A stretch of 11,837 nucleotides of DNA from Peptococcaceae bacterium UBA3937 (GTDB lineage Bacteria > Bacillota > Peptococcia > DRI-13 > DTU073). Position 1 is the first letter of the stretch; every line of letters starts with the position of its first letter. The translations under genes and the position numbers were made by a program. The stretch lies in assembly GCA_002385735.1 (NCBI GenBank), contig DGEB01000048.1, forward strand, positions 1-11,837, in the 5' to 3' direction. Below are positions 8,782 to 11,837 of this stretch, piece by piece. The notes beneath the pieces were generated by a model. That model was not told where the DNA came from. It worked only from the letters and a program-made list of their open reading frames with translations, and ran no database searches.

Positions 8782-8838
8782 AAAAAAGACCTTAAACAAA
8801 ATTTTATCAATAGATGATAAAACCATGCTAAAGGTCTT
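8782..8838 (-). terminator. Riboswitch-controlled intrinsic terminator before the P-type ATPase
   Basis: On the minus strand AAGACCTT (8838-8831) pairs perfectly with AAGGTCTT (8793-8786), which runs into six T (8787-8782). Inside lies a second perfect 8-bp stem, TTTTATCA (8822-8815) against TGATAAAA (8809-8802), with a 5-base loop. The 5' arm shares bases 8831-8834 with the riboswitch P1 helix, so the two cannot form together. From here to the ATPase start (8781-8619) I see only an AT-rich leader and the gene's ribosome binding site. Confidence 0.88.
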
Positions 8839-8932
8839 ACAACTTTGACAAAGCAAAGGATAAAGCCAGGCGGGTTCTCCATCCGCCGGTTGTTGACTTT
8901 ATCTCCGGTTCCGGTTGTTACTCCCCTTTAAC
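8827..8932 (-). promoter_or_regulatory. yybP-ykoY manganese riboswitch
   Basis: Cis-acting RNA sensor of Mn2+ in the leader of the ATPase transcript. Reading the minus strand, P1 is GTTAAAGG (8932-8925) with CCTTTAGC (8834-8827). The conserved GGGGAGTA follows at once. A short CCGGAACCGG hairpin comes next, then a long helix of ATAAAGTC (8902-8895) with GGCTTTAT (8867-8860), capped by GGCGG (8887-8883) with CCGCC (8873-8869). A last hairpin is CTTTG (8858-8854) with CAAAG (8847-8843), followed by the conserved AAGACCTTT. Order, spacing and conserved bases match the Lactococcus lactis yoaB switch as I remember it, which also controls a P-type ATPase. Mn2+ closes P1, which takes bases 8831-8834 away from the downstream terminator, so the switch turns expression on. 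The consensus is from memory; no covariance search was run. Confidence 0.93.
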
Positions 8933-8956
8933 TCATCAAAACATACTCTAAAGTAT

Positions 8957-8985
8957 AGGATATCATTTTAACCATCCGTAGACAA
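8957..8985 (-). promoter_or_regulatory. Candidate promoter for the riboswitch-ATPase transcript
   Basis: On the minus strand TTGTCT (8985-8980) and TATCCT (8962-8957) are 17 bases apart, each matching four of six consensus bases. A better -10-like hexamer, TATACT (8957-8952), overlaps but has no -35 at good spacing. A small palindrome, ATACT-TTAG-AGTAT (8956-8943), sits at the expected start site and could be an operator or a leader hairpin. The start would fall 15-20 bases before P1 of the riboswitch. Confidence 0.45.
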
Positions 8986-8991
8986 TAGTTT

Positions 8992-9031
8992 TTCCTCAAC
9001 TTGTCTGACAAACCTGCCTTCCTCAACTTGT
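8992..9031 (-). repeat. Pair of 13-bp direct repeats with an intervening palindrome
   Basis: ACAAGTTGAGGAA on the minus strand occurs at 9031-9019 and again at 9004-8992, exactly 27 bases apart. A near-perfect palindrome, TTGTC-T-GACAA (9001-9011), overlaps the inner copy. The pair lies between the CDF stop codon and the candidate ATPase promoter, where an operator could sit. I do not recognise the motif. Confidence 0.6.
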
Positions 9032-9048
9032 TGGCATCTTCCGAGTCC

Positions 9049-10203
9049 TTACACATAGGAGCGGTCAATGGTAATTACCGGGAAAAGGTTTTCTCCTTGG
9101 GCCTGAATTTTTTGCGTGATCTCCTCAATCACCTGCCGATCGTTCTTCTGACACTGGTATGGAACCACCACGTCAAAGATCAAATTAGTATGGGTAACCC
9201 CTTTCACCACCCGAAAATCGTGCATGGATAAAGACTCATTTACTTCGGCCACGATTTCTTTCGTCATTTCCCGCCACCTGTTCACATCAGGGTCATCCAT
9301 CGTCAAGGGATCCATGTGCAGGACCAGGTGAATGTTCAACTGCTCCTCCACTTCCCGCTCGATATTATCAATTAAATCATGACTGGCTAAAACATCATTT
9401 TTCGCGTCGACCTCCACATGGGCAGTGGCAAAGAAACGCCGTGGCCCGTAGCTGTGGATAACCAAATCATGGACCCCGAGCACCCCATCATATTTCTTGA
9501 TTGCATTCTCGATCCGCTCGACCAGTTCAGCGGCAGGCTTTTCTCCTAAGAGCGTATCCAACATTTCTCTTAAGATATTAATACCGGAAATCATAATCAA
9601 GATGGAAACGGCAACACCCATATAGCCGTCCAACTGCAAGCCAATCAAGGGACTGACCACCGTGGAAAGCAAGACGGAAGAAGTCGCCAGTACATCAGAG
9701 AGACTATCCACGGCCGTCGCCTTCATTACTGACGAATTAAAGCGTTTACCCAAGCGTATGTTGAAGAAATACAGAAAGAATTTAACTACAATGGAAAACA
9801 ACAAAACGCCGACGGTCAACATACTGAATACGATCTCGTCGGGATGCAGGATTTTTTCAAAGGAGGTCTTTAACAATTCAACGCCCAGCAAAATAATCAA
9901 AAACCCGACGACGCTGGAAGCCAGGTATTCGATTCGTTCATGCCCAAAGGGATGCTCCTTATCGGCCGGCATGCCCGCCAATTTAAAACTCACGAGGGAA
10001 ATAACGGAGGAGCCGGCGTCCGAAAGATTGTTTACCGCATCCGCCGTAACGGCCACGCTATGAAAAAGCCGGCCGACAAACAGCTTAATCGCAAACAGGA
10101 AGACATTGACGAAAATGCCCACAAAGCTGCTGATTTTTCCATACCGTTCCCGTAGGTCGGTATCGTGCAAATTGATGCTTTCCTTATCATAATCCTGTTC
10201 CAT
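9049..10203 (-). CDS. Cation diffusion facilitator (CDF) family exporter, probably Mn2+ type, 384 aa
   Basis: Proton-coupled exporter of divalent metal in the plasma membrane. Six helices are visible (about 24-44, 49-72, 93-111, 115-137, 151-174, 183-200). The transport-site motifs are NNLSD in TM2 (N58, D62) and DSLSD in TM5 (D156, D160). Zn-type CDFs have histidine at one or both of the first positions; its absence fits the Mn-exporting MntE/MneP-like group. The tail is long: the usual cytoplasmic domain (VHDL...GPRRFF, about 234-256) is followed by a second, similar unit (MHDF...GVTHTN, about 317-338), so the domain looks duplicated. Some clostridial CDFs share this roughly 380-400 residue form. 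ATG 10203 is chosen, with GGGGTGA 5 bases before it; GTG 10212 behind GGAGGG is an alternative. I see no terminator after the stop, so its transcripts probably read into the Mn riboswitch. No riboswitch is visible upstream of this gene. Confidence 0.93.
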   Translation of the reverse strand: MEQDYDKESINLHDTDLRERYGKISSFVGIFVNVFLFAIKLFVGRLFHSVAVTADAVNNLSDAGSSVISLVSFKLAGMPADKEHPFGHERIEYLASSVVGFLIILLGVELLKTSFEKILHPDEIVFSMLTVGVLLFSIVVKFFLYFFNIRLGKRFNSSVMKATAVDSLSDVLATSSVLLSTVVSPLIGLQLDGYMGVAVSILIMISGINILREMLDTLLGEKPAAELVERIENAIKKYDGVLGVHDLVIHSYGPRRFFATAHVEVDAKNDVLASHDLIDNIEREVEEQLNIHLVLHMDPLTMDDPDVNRWREMTKEIVAEVNESLSMHDFRVVKGVTHTNLIFDVVVPYQCQKNDRQVIEEITQKIQAQGENLFPVITIDRSYV

Positions 10204-10254
10204 TTTGCTCACCCCATTTTTGACCCTCCAAACTATCAAATCATAATAACACAA

Positions 10255-10281
10255 ATTATATTATAGCGCAAATATTCTCAA
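10255..10281 (-). promoter_or_regulatory. Promoter region of the CDF gene
   Basis: Two overlapping TATAAT hexamers lie on the minus strand at 10265-10260 and 10260-10255. TTGAGA at 10281-10276 is the best -35 element and stands 15 bases from the second hexamer, shorter than ideal. The first hexamer has only a weak TTCCCT partner at 17 bases. The exact start site is uncertain, but a leftward promoter here is likely given the gene spacing. Confidence 0.55.
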
Positions 10282-10290
10282 TAGGGAAAT

Positions 10291-10319
10291 TTTACGGAAG
10301 ATGTGCTTTAGGATATAAT
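10291..10319 (+). promoter_or_regulatory. Promoter of the MEMO-AMMECR1 gene
   Basis: TTTACG (10291-10296) and a perfect TATAAT (10314-10319) are 17 bases apart. Transcription would begin near 10326, giving a leader of about 80 bases. It is back to back with the CDF promoter, with about 10 bases between the two -35 regions, so one regulator could touch both. Confidence 0.7.
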
Positions 10320-10339
10320 ATGACTAATACCAAAACAGT

Positions 10340-10379
10340 GCAAGTGGACCTGGGACGAAAACGTCAAGTGCGAGCTTGC
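10340..10379 (+). other. Candidate structured 5' leader of the MEMO-AMMECR1 gene
   Basis: GCAAGT (10340-10345) can pair with GCTTGC (10374-10379), including one G.U pair. It encloses a perfect GACG-AAAA-CGTC hairpin (10354-10365). The structure lies wholly within the predicted leader and ends 28 bases before the start codon. I do not recognise it as a known riboswitch class, and short hairpins like these can occur by chance. Confidence 0.3.
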
Positions 10380-10407
10380 CCATCGGCAAAAAGGACGGTG
10401 TTTTTTA

Positions 10408-11837
10408 ATGAACTACAGGAAACTGTCGCCCGTGGCGAACAGACGGCCTTCCCGCGGGAAGAACTTTCTTGGTGCCGGTTTTCTCCTTCCTCATCCCCCG
10501 GTCATTGTCCCGGAAGTAGGCAAAGGCCAGGAAAAAGCCGCGGCGCAAACAATCGCCGCGCTTAAGAAGGTAGCCGAAAAAATCCGCGAACTCGAGCCCG
10601 ACACGGTGGTTCTGCTTTCCCCCCATGCCCCCATGTTTCGCGACTTTATCTTCATTTATAACAGTCCGGTGTTGGAAGGGGACTTGCGCCAGTTCCGGGC
10701 CGACTGCCAGCTTTCCTTCCCGCAAGACACTGCTTTGATCACGGAAATCGAGGGACTGATGGAAGCAGCCGGTCTTCCCGGGGGCAGGCTGGATGAGGCG
10801 ACCATGCGGCGGCACGGGCTGGAAAACACGTTGGACCACGGCGCCTTCGTCCCCTTGTATTACCTGAGCTCCCGCTACAACCAATTCCAACTGGTGGCTA
10901 TGGCCCCTTCCGCTTTGGACTTGCAGCGCCTTTATCAGTTGGGCCAAATCATCCGTCAAGCGGCGGAAAAGCTACACAAAAGAATTGTGCTGGTGGCCAG
11001 TGGCGATTTATCCCACCGGGTCAACGAAGAAAGCCCCTATGGCGCCTGCCCGGAAGGAGCCGCCTTTGACCAACAACTGATCGAACACCTAAAACAAGGG
11101 GATCTTTCTGTTTTACTCACGATTAACCATCACTTAAGGGAAGAAGCGGCGGAATGTGGCTACCGCTCCCTGATTGTGCTTTGCGGTGCCTTTGAAGGCT
11201 TAAATCCCCGGACCGAGGTTTTATCCTACGAAGCGCCCTTCGGCATCGGCTATGGCGTGGCTCAGTTCTTGCCCCAACCAACGGACCAAACGGCCGATGA
11301 TCCGCTGGCCAAGATAAGGAATATGCTGGCCAAAGAACGGGAAGCCGGCAGCCTTCCGGTTCAAATCGCTCAAAAAACCCTGGAAGAATACGTGCTGAAC
11401 AAGCAAATCATCGACCTGCAACAGTTGAAAACGTCTCTCCATCAGACGGACATTAACCATAACAATGGGCAGCAAAAGGAAAACGAAACCGCTTCTTTCG
11501 ACCTGTGGACGGAAAAGGCCGGGGTTTTCGTCTCCTTAAAAAAATTCGGCGAACTGCGGGGTTGTATCGGTACTACGGAGCCTACCACCTCCAGCATTGC
11601 CGAAGAAATCAGGCAGAATGCCATTAGTGCAGGAACAAAGGATCCTCGCTTTACCCCCGTTACCCCTGACGAGCTGCCCTTTTTGGAATACAGCGTGGAT
11701 GTTTTGGACAGTCCGATTCCGGTCCAAAGCAAGGCCGAGCTTGACCCGAAAAAATACGGCGTCATCGTCAGCCAAGGATGGCGCCGGGGGTTATTGCTCC
11801 CTGATTTGGAAGGAGTCGATACGGTGGAAGAACAACT
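10408..11837 (+). CDS. MEMO-AMMECR1 fusion protein (AmmeMemoRadiSam system), 3' end outside window
   Basis: The coding frame is open from ATG 10408 to the window edge (476 complete codons) and would continue. The first part (about 22-290) is a MEMO domain, related to class III extradiol dioxygenases: LLPHPP with H29, SPHAP with H73, LDHG-FVPLYYL (142-152), SGDLSH with H203 and VLCGAF with C259. These match the metal-site histidines and cysteine of the MEMO family. After a linker (about 291-360), an AMMECR1 domain starts, with the hallmark LRGCIG (383-388) and [13 protein letters not shown] (412-424). It is cut by the window end. The two domains are usually separate proteins A and B of the AmmeMemoRadiSam system, with a radical SAM enzyme as third partner; the biochemical role is unknown. 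The start is the first possible one after an in-frame TGA at 10321. The ribosome site, AAGGACGGTG 7 bases upstream, is modest. It is divergent from the CDF gene. Confidence 0.93.
   Translation, partial: MNYRKLSPVANRRPSRGKNFLGAGFLLPHPPVIVPEVGKGQEKAAAQTIAALKKVAEKIRELEPDTVVLLSPHAPMFRDFIFIYNSPVLEGDLRQFRADCQLSFPQDTALITEIEGLMEAAGLPGGRLDEATMRRHGLENTLDHGAFVPLYYLSSRYNQFQLVAMAPSALDLQRLYQLGQIIRQAAEKLHKRIVLVASGDLSHRVNEESPYGACPEGAAFDQQLIEHLKQGDLSVLLTINHHLREEAAECGYRSLIVLCGAFEGLNPRTEVLSYEAPFGIGYGVAQFLPQPTDQTADDPLAKIRNMLAKEREAGSLPVQIAQKTLEEYVLNKQIIDLQQLKTSLHQTDINHNNGQQKENETASFDLWTEKAGVFVSLKKFGELRGCIGTTEPTTSSIAEEIRQNAISAGTKDPRFTPVTPDELPFLEYSVDVLDSPIPVQSKAELDPKKYGVIVSQGWRRGLLLPDLEGVDTVEEQ

Noticed and set aside
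10320..10565. ATG at 10320 opening an 81-codon plus-strand frame
   Set aside because: The ATG touches the TATAAT box, upstream of the expected transcription start, and the frame differs from the MEMO-AMMECR1 frame it overlaps.
10405..10959. 184-codon open frame on the minus strand opposite the MEMO domain
   Set aside because: The plus-strand frame there encodes recognisable MEMO motifs; the antisense frame is GC-driven read-through with no recognisable domain.

Overview
The window looks like chromosomal DNA from a member of the Bacillota, most likely a Clostridia-type anaerobe. The evidence is purine-rich Shine-Dalgarno sequences, sigma-A-type promoters, a family II (Mn-dependent) pyrophosphatase with CBS and DRTGG domains, a DUF3784/bacterial-PH membrane protein, a yybP-ykoY RNA switch and a MEMO-AMMECR1 fusion. 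I cannot name the genus. I see no mobile element, phage gene, CRISPR array, tRNA or rRNA.

Layout, left to right. At 51-92 a strong symmetrical hairpin terminator closes the leftward slipin/SPFH gene (111-1247), which has its own consensus-like promoter at 1389-1417. A four-gene leftward block follows, transcribed from high to low coordinates: P-type Ca2+/Mn2+ ATPase (5946-8618), htpG/Hsp90 (3999-5894), CBS-DRTGG pyrophosphatase (2354-3976) and a DUF3784/bPH membrane protein (1521-2333). A probable terminator lies at 1456-1500. Further right is a leftward CDF cation exporter (9049-10203). From a divergent promoter region (10255-10319) one rightward gene starts at 10408 and runs off the right edge. 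It encodes a MEMO domain fused to an AMMECR1 domain.

The main discovery-type signal is in the 430-base gap between the CDF gene and the P-type ATPase. On the minus strand, 8932 to 8827 folds into every helix of the yybP-ykoY manganese riboswitch and carries its conserved GGGGAGTA element. It is followed immediately by an intrinsic terminator (8838-8782) whose 5' arm overlaps the 3' strand of the riboswitch P1 helix. This is a transcriptional ON switch: Mn2+ holds P1 closed, the terminator cannot form, and the ATPase operon is transcribed.

The neighbouring genes make sense with manganese. The ATPase keeps the TM4/TM5/TM6 Ca2+/Mn2+ ligands. The adjacent CDF has an N-D/D-D metal site without histidine, as expected of Mn-type rather than Zn-type CDFs. 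The pyrophosphatase family uses Mn2+ as cofactor. My reading is a manganese-homeostasis locus with two exporters of different mechanism, a chaperone and a Mn-dependent enzyme under one switch. The regulation of the downstream genes is inferred, not shown. The slipin and MEMO-AMMECR1 genes appear to be separate transcription units.
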